From contig NC_134101.1 in NCBI RefSeq assembly GCF_000715075.1, forward strand, positions 134,988,237 through 135,052,236: a DNA stretch of 64,000 bases, read 5' to 3'. This document shows, one piece after another, positions 11,618 through 22,691 of the stretch (position 1 is the first letter of the stretch; each line of letters opens with the position of its first letter). The stretch is from Nicotiana tabacum (lineage: Eukaryota; Streptophyta; Magnoliopsida; Solanales; Solanaceae). Below the pieces are notes generated by a model. The model did no database searches and was not told where the DNA came from. It was given only the letters and a program-made list of their open reading frames with translations. The position numbers were made by a program, and so were the translations under genes.

Positions 11618-13139
11618 CCTGTTATTATCACTGCGTCCTTAGTTGTTGTTTCAATGATCCTATCCATGTGTAAATATTATATGTGATGTTCGTTCTTGTC
11701 CTTATACTTACTAGCTGGTATGAACTGTGTTAGGACACTTGCACAAGCATACATGTGGCTAAGCACCCTTATCGGATAGGAGGCTTCATGATATTTTCGA
11801 GTATAGACGCACACCATTGTTTATTTGCCATCCATGTGAGAATGGCTCTTTTGGGCGCGTGAGTTGTCAGTACGATTATGAGGTGTGATGAGAGCACAGG
11901 ATGCTAAGTGTTAGGGTTCAGGTATTGAGACGCGTACTGTATGATATGAGATGAGGTGTCACAGGGTCACTTATACTCGAAGGATATTTATTTGAAAAGA
12001 TTATATTCGAAAGGTATTTATTTTTAGAGAACTATTTTTGAAAAAATATTTACTTGAAGGAAGTATATTTCGAAATGTTTTTATCGATTAAAGGACTTGA
12101 CTAATTGATTGATGTTTATTGGTTAAGACCTAATGTGAAAACTGCTATAGTTGCTGAGTTGTGACTTGTACTTACTATATTTGTGATTTTGGATTTGGGT
12201 TGTATTTCCGTTCACTTTTCTGTGTTCTTATTATGGTGTTCCGTTGTTACTTACTATTTCCTACCTTATTGAAATTATTGTATTGTTAGCTACATCGCGT
12301 AGTCTTTATGTAGATATCATGTTCTATTGTTCCTATACTTATACTTGTTAAGTTTATTAGACTAGTAGGTGTCTTGACTGTTCCTCGTCACTACTCCACC
12401 GAGGTTAGTCTTGATACTTACTGGGCACCGTTGTGGTGTGCTCATACTACACTTCCGCACATTTGTTTTTGTGTAGATCCAGGTATTTTTTGTTAGTAGC
12501 TGTGTGGATTCTTGCCGAGGAGACTCAAGGTAACCCTGCTGCTGTGTTCGCAAGCTTCGGAATTGTGATGACCCTCAATTGTTTTAGAAATAATTTCGTG
12601 TTTCAAGTCCTTAAAACCTCCTTTTTGTATCACCTCGATTTGTGTGCACGGTCCGATCTTGTATCCGGAAAGACATTATGTGAAAATCTGTGAAAAATAA
12701 TGAATTTTGCATTTAAAATGAATTTAGATTGACTTCGGTCAAGATTTTGGGTAAACGGACCAGGACCCGTGATTTGACGGTCTCGAAGGGTCCGTAGGAA
12801 AATGTGGGACTTGGGCATATGCCCGGAATTGAATTCCGAGGTCCCAAGTGCAAGTTTGAAATAATAATTAGGTTGAATCTATAAAATTTGGTAAAGATCG
12901 GAATTGGTTTGGTATAAAACAGACTTAAAGTTGAGAAATTGGAAATTTTGGTGTTCTTGAAAGATTTCATGAATTTGGGGTTTAGTTCATAGTTGTTTAT
13001 GTTATTTTGAGGTTTGATTGCGCGAGCAAGTCCGTATGATGTTTTAGGTTAGTGTGCATGTTTGGTTTGGAGCCCCGAGGTCTCGGGTGAGTTTTGGATA
13101 GGCCACGGAGTGAAATTATACTTAGGATCAAGTGCCAGT

Positions 13140-13440
13140 ATCTAGTATTTTTGCGAGATCAGGCTTCGCAATTGCGAAGTTCTCAGGTTTGGTAATTGCG
13201 ACCCAGGTTTCGCAAATGCGAACCAAGCCTAGGCAGGCCCCTCTCGCAAATGCGAATTTGTGGGAATTGCGAAGCCCCCTCTTTCGCAAATGCGACAGGT
13301 CCCTCACAATTGCGAAGGTGACCGGAATGCTTCATGGTCACAAATGCAACATATTCTTCGCATTTGGGAAGATATCAGGCCCTGAAAGGGTTCACAATTG
13401 CGAACCCTGCTCGCAATTGCGACATCTGCGACCTGCAAAT
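13140..13440. promoter_or_regulatory. CGCAATTGCG palindrome cluster in B LTR1
   Basis: About ten words of the form TTCGCAAATGCGA or CAATTGCGA occur here, including the 16-bp perfect palindrome CTTCGCAATTGCGAAG at 13164-13179. The same cluster is in LTR2 (20350-20645) and in the right half of LTR3 (26332-26610). Spacing is irregular, so this is a cluster of sites and not a tandem array. A promoter role is inferred from position. Confidence 0.55.
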
Positions 13441-13794
13441 TCATGACTTAGCCGAAAATCTTTCATTTTTCAAACTCTTTCAGAACATAAACTCTCTTGG
13501 GCGAGTATTTATACGTCGGTGTCAAGCATGCCCGTGGGTCTAGTGTTATAATTGTAGTGACTCTGTTGAGATATATTCATACTTAAAATGTTGACAATCA
13601 TTGTTGGTTCCCTTGTCGGGATGTTATTGTTTATGATATTATCACCCTTGCCGGGATGTTATTGTTATGGCATTGTCTCCTTTGCTGGGATGTTATTGTT
13701 TACGATATTGTTTCCCTTGCTGGCATGTTGTTTTTATACTCTTGTTCCCTTGCCGGGATTCTTTTGTAATTGTTGTTGATTTGTAAATGGGATC

Positions 13795-14008
13795 GGGTGG
13801 CACGTCGTCACGGAAATATATAAAATGGGAGCGGGTTGCACGCCTGCAATGAGATATATGAAATGGAAGTGGGTTGCATGCCTAGAACAAGATATATGAA
13901 AAAGGAGCGGGTTGCACGCCTGCAACGAGATATATGAAATGTGATCGGGTTGCACGCCTGTAACGAGATACATGAAATGGGATTGGGTTGCACGCCTGTA
14001 GCAAGATG
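13795..14008. repeat. Hairpin minisatellite in B LTR1 (6 units)
   Basis: The unit is about 38 bp and centres on GGGTTGCACGCCTGCAAC, in which GTTGCA and TGCAAC pair across a 4-base loop. The first unit is a variant, GTGGCACGTCGTCAC. LTR2 has 9 units (21545-21878) and LTR3 has 8 (27225-27512). Confidence 0.9.
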
Positions 14009-14747
14009 TGAAATGAAAGTGAATTCTGCATTTGTTTTCCTTATCCTTGTTAGTAATTGGATTTTGGTTTCTTTATATTGCTCTTGATATTCTGTTGTTA
14101 TCTGTTACTCCCTGAAGCATGTTTTCCCCCCTCCCATCTTTAACTATAATTATCTGTTTTTATGTTTTCACTGTATATGATTTAACTGCATATGTTTATA
14201 TGGTAGTATGGTCCTAGCCTGGTCACTACTTAGCCAAGGTTAGGCTATGCACTTACCAGCACATGGGGTCGGTTGTGCGGATACTACACTCTGCACTGTG
14301 TGCAGATACTTGTACCGGAGAATTTGGACCGCAGTGAGGTTGTTGCCTTCAGTCCAACAAGTGACCCGAGGTAGTCATGCAAGCGTCTGCGGGTCTTGGC
14401 ATCTCCTTCTATCATTTCTTTTCTATTTTTACTTATTCAGAGACAGATTTATGTATTTCTATTCAGACCTTATTTGTAGTATTCTTAGACAGTCTGTGAA
14501 ATTGTGACACCAAATTTTGGGTAGAGTTTTTTTTAGACTTCAGCAGTTTGTATTAAGTTAAATTATCAGATTTCGTCTTCCACTTTATTATTGATATTGT
14601 TATTTCAGCCGTTTGTTATGTTGCTTTGAAATTATAAGGACTTAAAGACTGAAAAAGGTTAGAAATTAGAATAATTTGGCTTGCCTAGCTTTTACTAGTA
14701 GGCGCCATCATGACTCTCGAAGGTGGGAAATATGGGTCATGACAAGT

Positions 14748-14760
14748 TGGTATTAGAGCT
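14748..14760 (+). other. Primer-binding site of B
   Basis: TGGTATTAGAGCT lies three bases after LTR1 and matches the tRNA-iMet complement with one substitution. The copy after LTR2 at 22617 keeps TGGTATCAGAGCT. Confidence 0.85.
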
Positions 14761-14939
14761 CTAGGTTACTTAGGTCTCACAATTCACGGACAAGCTTAGT
14801 AGAATGTGAGGGATCGGTACGGAGACATTTGTATTTATCCCCTAGAGGCTACAGATTTAGGAAAAACTTCACATCTATTCTTTCTTGTCGTGCGGTTTGG
14901 TTTCTCAATGCTATTTAATTTCTACTCTGTTCTTTCGAG

Positions 14940-16390
14940 ATGGCAAGAACACGCGTTTTCTCATCCACTGATCAGCAGCCCGATCCCCCGACAGCAGCTC
15001 CCATGAGGGGCAAAGGGCGAGGCTGAGGCCGAGGTAGGGGCAGAGCTTAGCCCGAGCAACAGCACTAGCGGCGGAGCCTCAGGTTGAGTTTGATGATGAG
15101 ATTCTGGCCCAGGCAGTTCCCGTGGGCCCAGCTCAGGTCCTACAGGGGTTCATTGCTACCCAGTACTTCAGGATGCTCTAGTCCGTCTAGTGGGCCTTAT
15201 GGAGAGTGTCACCCGAGCAGGATTGCTTCTTATAGAACCAGCCATCTCCCGGGCTGAAGGAGGAGCCTAGACTCCTGCTACCCGCACTCCGGAGCAGATG
15301 GCTCCCAAGTTTCAGATTCCAGTAGCTCAGCCAGTTGGAGCAGTTCAGCCGGGTGTGGTAGCTCAGACTGGGGATGGAGCAGGTATGTCTGCCGATGCTT
15401 TATAGAGATTGGACATGTTTACCAAGCTTTTCACTACCACTTGCAGTGGTGCATCTTCTGAGGATCCCTAGGATTATTTAGATAGTTTTCATGAGGTTCT
15501 CAGGAACATGGGGTAGTGGAGACCAATGGGGTCGACTTTGCTACTTTTTGCTTATCTGGATCTGCCAAGACTTGGTGGAGAGATTATTGTTTGGCTAGAC
15601 TAGTTGGATCACCAGCTTTGACTTGGGATCAGTTCTCTCAGCTATTTCTGGAGAAGTTTCTTCCTATCACTCAGAGGGAGAACTATTAGAGGCAGTTTGA
15701 GCATCTCCGACAAGGTTCTATGACTGTTACTCAGTACGAGGCCAGATTTATTGACTTGGCCTATCATGCTCTTCTTATACTTCCCACTGAGAGACAAAGA
15801 GTGAGGAGGTTCATTGAGGGACTCATTCTGCCTATTCGATTGCAGATGGATAAGGAGACGGGGAGTGAGATTTCTTTTCAAGAGGCGGCCAATGTGGCCA
15901 GGATGGTTGAGATGATTCTATCGCAAGGGGGTGGTCAGGGGTCTGACAAGAGGCCTCATCATTCAGGTTGATTCATTGGTGCCTCGTCTGGAGGCAGGGA
16001 TTCCTATGGTAGAGGCTATCATCCTAGGCCTTTTCAGTCAGCACTTCAGGTTTCTCATGGTGCTTCAGGTAGCTGTGGTTCTCATATGCAGTATTCCGAT
16101 TAGCAGTCCTACAGTGCACCACCAGCTCCTATCAGCACACATCTGCTTTAGAGTTTTTAGGGTAGTCAGCCCCAGCAGCAGAGGGCTTGTTTTACTTGTG
16201 GCAACACGAGGCATATTGCTAGATTTTGCCCTCGAGCACCAAGAAATTCTCAGTACCAGGGTTTCTGTGCCATGGTTCAGGCACCGAGTGTTCCACCGCC
16301 CGCTCAGCTAGCCATAGGTGGAGGTAAGGGTGCTAGAGGTGGAGGTAGAGGTATTAGAGGTAGAGCTCAGGCCGTTTGAGGTGGAAGCCA
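14940..16390 (+). pseudogene. gag of element B
   Basis: The ATG at 14940 starts MARTRVFSSTDQQPDPPTAA; element H gag starts MARTCTASSADQQPEP. Stops appear after about 28 codons and repeatedly later. The capsid-like core is visible at 15720-15970 (MTVTQYEARFIDLAYHALL, then ERQRVRRFIEGL). The CCHC knuckle CFTCGNTRHIARFC at 16188-16229 is intact. Gag would have formed the particle and bound RNA. The intact knuckle cannot rescue the gene given the upstream stops. Confidence 0.85.
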
Positions 16391-16429
16391 GCTAGCAGCA
16401 GGCTGTCCCATAGATGTAGTTCAGAGTGG

Positions 16430-17855
16430 TGGGGCCCAGCCCCGATGTTATGTTCTTCCACCTAGGCCTGAGGCTGAGGCTTCCGATGCAGTTATCACAG
16501 GTAATGTTCTGGTTTGTAGTAGAGATGCTTCAGTTCTATTTGATCCAAGATCTATGTACTCCTATGTCATCTTATTTTGCACTGTATCTGGTCATGCCTA
16601 GTGATTCTTTGAGTGCTCATGTACATGTGTCTACACCGGTAGGTGATTCTATTATGGTAGATCATGTCCATCGTTCATGTATAGTTGTGATTGGGGGTCT
16701 TGAGACTCGTGTAGATTTGTTACTTTTAGATATGGTTGATTTTGATATCATATTGGGGATACACTGGTTATCACCTTACCATGCTATCTTGGACTATCAT
16801 GCCAAGACTGTGACCTTAGCCTTGCTGGGGTTGCCTCGTTTAGAGTGGAGAGGGACTTCTGGTCATTCTACCCGTAGTTTTATTTCATATGTGAAAGCTC
16901 GGCCTATGGTCGAGAAGGGGTGTTTGGCCTATTTGGCATATGTTCGTGATTCTAGTACTGAGGTTCCTTCTATGGATTCTGTGCTTGTTGTTCGTGAGTT
17001 TCCTGAGGTATTTCCTTTAGACCTGCAGGGTGTGCCACCCGACAGGGATATTGAATTCTGCATTGATTTGGCTCCGGGCACTCAACCCATTTCTATTCTA
17101 CAGTATCGTATGGCCACGCTTGAGTTAAAGGAACTGAAGGAGCAGTTGCACGACTTGCTTAAAAAGGCTTTATTAGACCTAGTGTCTTGCCTTGGGGTAC
17201 GCCGGTGTTGTTTGTTAAGAAGAAGGACGGATCGATGAGAATATGTATAGATTACCGGTAGTTGAACAAGGTTATAATCAAGAATAATATCCATTGCCGA
17301 GGATTGATGATTTGTTTGATCAGCTTCAGGGTGCCAAGGTATTTTCGAAGATTGACTTGAAATCTAGCTACCATCAGTTGAGGATTAGGGCATCTGATGT
17401 CCTTAAGATAGCTTTTCGCACTTGGTACAGACATTATGAGTTTTTGGTGATGTCATTTGGGTTGGCAAATGCCCCAACAACTTTTATGGATTTGATGAAC
17501 CGAGTGTTCAAGACTTACTTGTATTCATTCGTGATAGTCTTCATTGATGATATTTTGATTTATTCCCATAGCCGGGAGGAGCATGAGCAGCATATGAGAG
17601 TGGTTCTTCAGAGTTTGAGAGATAGTCAGTTATATGCTAAGTTTTCGAAGTGTGAGTTCATGGTTGAGTTCGATTGCATTCTTGGGTCATGTTGTATCAA
17701 CTGAGGGTATTCAGGTAGATCCGAAGAGGGTAGAGGCAGTCAAGAACTAGCCTAGACCCGCATCAGTTATAGAGATCCGGAGTTTCTTGGGTTTCGCAGG
17801 CCATTATTGTCGGTTTGTGAAGGGGTTTTTATCTATAGCATCCCATATGACCAGG
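16430..17855 (+). pseudogene. Protease and reverse transcriptase region of B
   Basis: The aspartic-protease motif at 16542-16550 reads Asp-Pro-Arg in an FDPRSMYSYV context, where the family normally has Gly after Asp-Pro. The frame then shifts into a 270-codon run (16426-17238) carrying the linker to RT (VVREFPEVFPLDLQGVPPDR). Another shift occurs near 17170-17230 in the first RT block. RT continues at 17294-17704 with [15 protein letters not shown] and the catalytic FIDDILIYS at 17540-17566. After 17704 the frame shifts again. Near 17852 a deletion removes the RNase H core. RT would copy the element RNA; this copy cannot make a working enzyme. Confidence 0.85.
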
Positions 17856-19630
17856 TGTTCACGGATCACAAGAGTCTACAATATTTGTTCAAGTAGAAGG
17901 AGCTAAATTTGAGGTAGAGTAGGTGGTTGGAGCTATTGAAAGACTATGATATCACCATCTTATACCATCCGGGAAAAGCTAATGTGGTGGCCGATGCTTT
18001 GAGTAGGAAGTCAGCCAGTATGGGCAGTCTTGCATATATTCCGGTCGGTGAGAGACCGCTTGCTTTGGATGTTCAGACTTTGGCCAATCAGTTTGTGAGG
18101 TTGGATGTTTCCTAGCCTAGTTGTGTATTAGCTTTCACAGTCGCTTGTTCTTCTTTATTGGAGCATATCCAAGATCGGTAGTATGATGATCCTCATTTGT
18201 GTGTCCTTAGAGACACGGTGCAGCACGGTGGTGCCAAGTAGGTTATATTGGGAGATGATGGATTTTTGAGGCTGCAGGGTAGAGTTTGTGTGCCTAATGT
18301 GGATGGGCTTCGAGAGTTGATTCTAGAGGAGGCCCACAGTTCCCGGTACTCTATTCATCCGGGCACCTCTAAGATGTATCAGGATTTGTGGCAGCATTAT
18401 TGGTGGAGGAGGATGAAGAAAGACATTGTTGCATATGTGGCTCATTGTTTGAATTGTCAGCAGGTTAAGTACGAGCATTAGAGACCTAGTGGTTTGTTCC
18501 AGAAGATTGAAATTCCTAAGTGGAAGTGGGAGTGTATCACTATGGACTTCGTTGTTGGACTCCCACAGACTCAGAGGAAGTTCAATGCAGTGTGTGTTAT
18601 TTTTGATAGGCTGACCAAGTCAACATATTTCATTCCTGTGGTAGTCTTCTATTGTTCCGAGAGGTTAGTTGAGATCTATATCCAGGAGATTATTTGTCTT
18701 CATGGTGTGCCAGTGTCTATCATTTCAGACTGAGGTACGCAGTTTACCTCACATTTCTAGAGAGCAGTTCAGCGTGAGTTGGGAACATGGGTTGAGTTGA
18801 GCATAGCATTTCATCCTCAAACGGACGGCCAGTCCGAGTGTACTATTCAGATTTTGGAGAATATGCTTCGGGTTTGTGTCATTGACTTTGGAGGCTCGTG
18901 GGATCAGTTTTTGCCTTTAGCAGAGTTTGCCTACAACAACAACTACCAGTTGAGCATCCAGATGGCTCCTTATGAGGCTTTATATGGTAGGCGGTGTCGG
19001 TCGTCGGTTGGATGGTTTGAGCCGGGAGAGGCTCAATTGTTGGGTAAGGATCTAGTACAGGACGCCTTAGACAAGGTCAGGATCATTCAGTATAGGCTTC
19101 GTACAGCTCATTCCAGGCAAAAGAGTTATGTCGACCGTAAGGTTCGTGATTTGGCATTCATGGTCGGTGAGCGGGTGTTGCTTCGGGTGTCTCCTATGAA
19201 GGGTGTGATGAGATTTGGGAAGAGGGGAAAGCTTAGCCCTAGGTTCATTGGCCCATTTGAGATTGTTGATCGAGTGAGAGAGGTGGCTTATAAACTTGCG
19301 TTGCCACCGATCTTATCAGCCGTGCATCCAGTGTTTCATGTGTCCATGCTTAGGAAGTATCACGGCGATCCATTCCACATGTTAGATTTTAGCACTGTCT
19401 AGTTGGAAAAGGACTTGTCCTATGAGGAGGAGTCGGTAGCTATTCTAGACTGGCAGGTTCATCAGTTGAGATCGAAGAGTTTCCCCTCTATTCGTGTTTA
19501 GTGGAGAGGTTAGCCTGTTGAGACATCGACCTGGGAGTGCGAGTCCGATATGCGGAGCCGTTATCCCAATCTTTTCTCCGACTTAGGTACTTCCTTCTTA
19601 TGTCTGTTCGAGGACGAACGGTTGTTTTAG
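17856..19630 (+). pseudogene. RNase H remnant and integrase of B
   Basis: The sequence resumes with FTDHKSLQYLFK (end of RNase H), then [15 protein letters not shown]. The integrase HHCC zinc domain is at 18320-18480 (HSSRYSIHPG ... CLNCQQVK). The catalytic core has Asp in ITMDFVVGLP, Asp in SIISD (followed by a TGA at 18731 where I and C have Arg), and Glu in DGQSECT. The C-terminal GPF/GPY-like region (SPRFIGPFEI) and a chromodomain-like tail (TSTWECESDMRSRYPNLF, about 19527-19580) follow. At least eight stops interrupt it. The interior ends with TTCGAGGACGAACGG at 19607 and the polypurine tract GTGGTGGAGAA at 19630-19640. Confidence 0.88.
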
Positions 19631-19640
19631 TGGTGGAGAA

Positions 19641-22613
19641 TTTGGGTCATCACTTGTTTTAGAAATGAATTCTGCATTCTGAGGCCTTAAATCCTCCTTT
19701 TGTCTTACCTCGATTTGCATGCGCAGTCCGGGCGTGTATTCGGAAAACCATTATGTGAAAATCTATGAAAATGATGAATTTTGCATTTAAAATGAATTTA
19801 GGTTGACTTCAGTCAACATTTTGGGTAAATGGACCCACACTCGTGATTTGACGGTCCCGGAGGGTCCGTAGGAAAATATGGGACTTGGGCGTATAAAATT
19901 GAATTCTGAGGTCCCAAGCCCGAGAAATGAATTTTTAAAGAAAATTATTTTCTGGAAATATATAAGAGTTTTTGGAAATGAAAGGTATTTGAAATTGATG
20001 GTATCGGTCCTGTATTTTGGTTCTGGAGCCCGGTGCAAGTTTGAAATAATAATTAGGTTGAAATTGTAAAATTTGGTAAAGATCGGAATTGGTTTGGTGT
20101 AAAACAAACTTAAAGTTGAGAAATTGGAAATTTTGGTGTTCTTGAATGATTTCATGAATTAGGGGTTTAATTCATAGTTGTTGATGTTATTCTGAGGATT
20201 TGATTGCACGAGCAAGTCCGTATGATATTTTTAGGTTGGTGTGCATGTTTGGTTTGGAGCCCCAAGGGGTCGGGTGAGTTTTGGATAGGCCATGGAGTGA
20301 AATTGGACTTAGGATCAGGTGCTGGTATCTGGTATTTTTGCCCAGGCCTCTGATCTCGCAATTGCGAGATCAGGCTTCGCAATTGCAATGTTCTCAGGCT
20401 TGGTAATTGCGACACAGGTTTCGCAAATGCAAACCAAGCCTGGGCAGGACCATTTCGCAAATGCGAAACGGTGGGAATTGCGAAGCCCCCTCTTACGCAA
20501 AAACGACAGGTCCCTCGCAAATGCGAAGGTGACCGGAATGCTTCATGGTCGCAAATGCGACATATTCTTCGCATTTGGGAAGATTGCATGCCCTGAAAGG
20601 GTTCCCAGTTGCGAACCCTGGTCGCAATTGCGACATCCGCGACCTGTAAATTCATGACTCAGCCGAAAATCTTTCATTTTTCAAACTCTTTCAAAACATA
20701 AACTCTCTTGGGCGATTTTTCAAAGAAAAATTCTTCTCTGAATCGATTGTAAGTCATTTCTAACTCGTTTTCTTCTATCTTTAATATCTTTTCACATGAT
20801 TTCAACACAAAATCAAGGGTTTTTATGGGGGAAATTGGGTGTTTTGGGTAGAACCTAGGTTTTTCAAATTTTGAAGATTTGGACCTCAATTTGAGGTCCG
20901 ATTTCAAAACAAATTATATATTTGGGTTCGTGGGTGAATGGGTAATCGGGTTTTGGTTCGAACCTCGGGTTTTGACCATGTGGGCCTGGGTTGATTTTTT
21001 ACTTTTTGGGGAAAACATCGAAAAACTTATTTTCATGCATTATAATTGATTCATTTAGCATTTATTGATATAATTAAGTACCTTGTGGCTAGATACAAGC
21101 GAATTGGTGGTGGAAACGAGAGGTAAAGTGGTAGTTAAGGCTTGAATTGTGTTCGTGGCATAGAGGTAAGTGTTTGGTCTAACCTTAGCTTGAAGTTTAG
21201 GAGTTGTGTCTTATTTGCTACGTGTTAATTGTGCAGTACGACGTATAGGCATGGTGACAAGTATTTATACGTCGGTGTCAAGCATGCCCGTAGGTCTAGT
21301 GTTGTAATTGTAGTGACTCCGTAGAGATTTATTCATACTTAAAATGTTGACTATCATTGTTGGTTCCCTTGCCGGGATGTTATTGTTTATAATATTGTCT
21401 CCCTTGCCGAGATGTTATTGTTATGACATTGTCTCCCTTGTTGGGATGTTATTGTTTATGATATTATTTCCCTAGCCGGGATGTTGTTGTTATACTCTTG
21501 TTCCCTTGCCAGTATTCTTTTGTGATTGTTGTTAATTTATAAATGGGATCGGGTGGCACGTTGCCACGGAAATATATCAAATGGGAGCGGGTTGCACGCT
21601 TGCAATGAGAAATAGTAAATGTGAGCGAGTTGCATGCCTGCAGCAAGACATAGGAAATAGGAGCGGGTTGCACGCTTGCAACAAGATATATGAAATGGGA
21701 GCGGGTTGCACGCCTGCAACTAGATATATGAAATGGGAGAGGGTTGCACGCCTGCAACGAGATATATGAAATGGGATCGGGTTGCACGCCTGCAACGAAA
21801 TATATGAATGGGATCGGGTTGCACGCCTGCAACGAGATATATGAAATGGCATCGGGTTGCACGCCTGCAACAAGATGTGAAATGAAAGTGAATTCTGCAT
21901 TTGTTTTCCTTATCCTTATTAGTAATTGGATTTTGCTTTCTTTATATTCCTCTTGATATTCTGTTGTTATCTGTTACTCCCCGGAGCATGTTTACCCTCA
22001 TCCCATCGTTAATTGTAATTATCTACCTTAATATTTCCGTTGTATATGATTTAACTGCACAAGTTTATATGGTAATCTGGTCCTAGCCTCGTCACTACTT
22101 TGCCGAGGTTAGGCTAGGCACTTACCAGCACATGGGGTCGGTTGTGCTGATACTATACTCTGCACTGTGTGCAGATACTGGTACCGGAGCATTTGGACCG
22201 TAGTGAGGTTGCTGCCTTTAGTCCAACAAGCGACCCGAGGAAGTCCTGCAGGCGTCCGCAAGCCTTGGCATCTCCTTCTATCATTACTTTTCTGTTTTTA
22301 CTTATTCAAAGACATATTCATGTATTTCTATTCAGACCTTATTTGTAGTATTCTTAGACAGTCTGTGAAATTGTGACACCAACTTCTAGGTAGAGTTGTA
22401 TTTAGACTTCGGCAGTTTGTATTAAGTTAGATTATCAGATTTCGTCTTCCGCTTTGTTATTGATATTGTTATTTCCGTCGTTTGATATGTTGCTTTGAAA
22501 TTATAAGGACTTAAAGATTGAAAAAAGTTAGAAATTAGAATAATTTGGCTTGCCTAGCTTTCACTAGTAGGCGCCATCACGACCCCCGAGTGTGGGAAAT
22601 CCGGGTCCTGACA
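19641..22613 (+). repeat. 3' LTR of B (LTR2, 2973 bp)
   Basis: It begins directly after the polypurine tract but lacks the first arm of the terminal dyad, so it starts inside GGGTCATCACTT. It ends CGGGTCCTGACA. It is the fullest B LTR: CGCAATTGCG cluster 20350-20645, 32-33 bp repeats 21364-21512, and nine hairpin units 21545-21878. The part at 20750-20930 aligns with the minus-strand H LTR near 63800-64000. Confidence 0.88.
21545..21878. repeat. Hairpin minisatellite in B LTR2 (9 units)
   Basis: Same unit as in LTR1 with three more copies, ending about 735 bp before the LTR 3' end. Apparent minus-strand frames rich in Pro and His are repeat translations. Confidence 0.9.
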
Positions 22614-22691
22614 AGTTGGTATCAGAGCTTTAGGTTACTTAGGTCTCACAATTCACAGACAAGCTTAGTAGAATTTGAGGGATCGGTATAT
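22614..22691 (+). repeat. Second copy of the B primer site and start of leader (78 bp)
   Basis: AGTTGGTATCAGAGCTTTAG and the following bases match 14745-14815 closely. Then GGATCGGTATAT runs straight into a third LTR at 22692. A leader after a 3' LTR means another interior once followed here. Confidence 0.85.

Larger units (their letters stand above)
8904..12563 (+). repeat. LTR A (3660 bp, 3' end missing)
   Basis: It starts TGTA and then a perfect inverted repeat AACGACAAG/CTTGTCGTT (8907-8925). It contains a (TA)n tract, a palindromic GCGATCGC cluster at 9610-9770, a TATA-like AAATAGG near 9817 and a dimeric minisatellite at 11226-11617. The part around 10450-10560 aligns with LTR E around 40720-40830. 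Element B begins at 12564 before any GGGTCATGACA terminus appears. The missing end is not found after B, so it was deleted. No gene is supported here. Confidence 0.75.
12564..14744 (+). repeat. 5' LTR of B (LTR1, 2181 bp)
   Basis: It starts TGTGATGACCC and ends GGGTCATGACA. Compared with LTR2 it lacks about 115 bp near 12860 and about 540 bp at 13506, where TTGGGCGA joins GTATTTATACG directly. Inside are the CGCAATTGCG cluster (13140-13440), a 32-33 bp repeat (13610-13765) and a 37-38 bp hairpin minisatellite (13795-14008). The start dyad seen in LTR3 is partly deleted. Confidence 0.88.
12564..22613 (+). mobile_element. B: degenerate chromovirus-like gypsy element, both LTRs present
   Basis: LTR1 (12564-14744), primer site, gag, protease, RT, integrase with a chromodomain-like tail, polypurine tract and LTR2 (19641-22613) lie in plus-strand order. 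The domain order (protease, RT, RNase H, integrase) is that of Ty3/gypsy. The long LTRs and the C-terminal TWE-type tail suggest the Tekay/Del group. The coding part is dead: many stops, frameshifts and a deletion across RNase H. LTR1 and LTR2 differ by large independent deletions. The bases before LTR1 are GGAAT. No matching duplication is seen at the right because a further leader and LTR follow. Confidence 0.85.

Noticed and set aside
13795..14008. Evenly spaced short repeats resembling a CRISPR array (also 21545-21878, 27225-27512, 62941-63226)
   Set aside because: The whole unit repeats, with no unique spacers. The arrays lie inside LTRs of a eukaryotic genome with no cas genes.
21464..21900. 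Minus-strand frames of 100-130 codons rich in Cys, Pro, His and Ile (also 13734-13993 and 27126-27510)
   Set aside because: They follow the period of the B minisatellite. The matching frames in the other LTR copies differ in length and stop position with unit number, so they are not genes.
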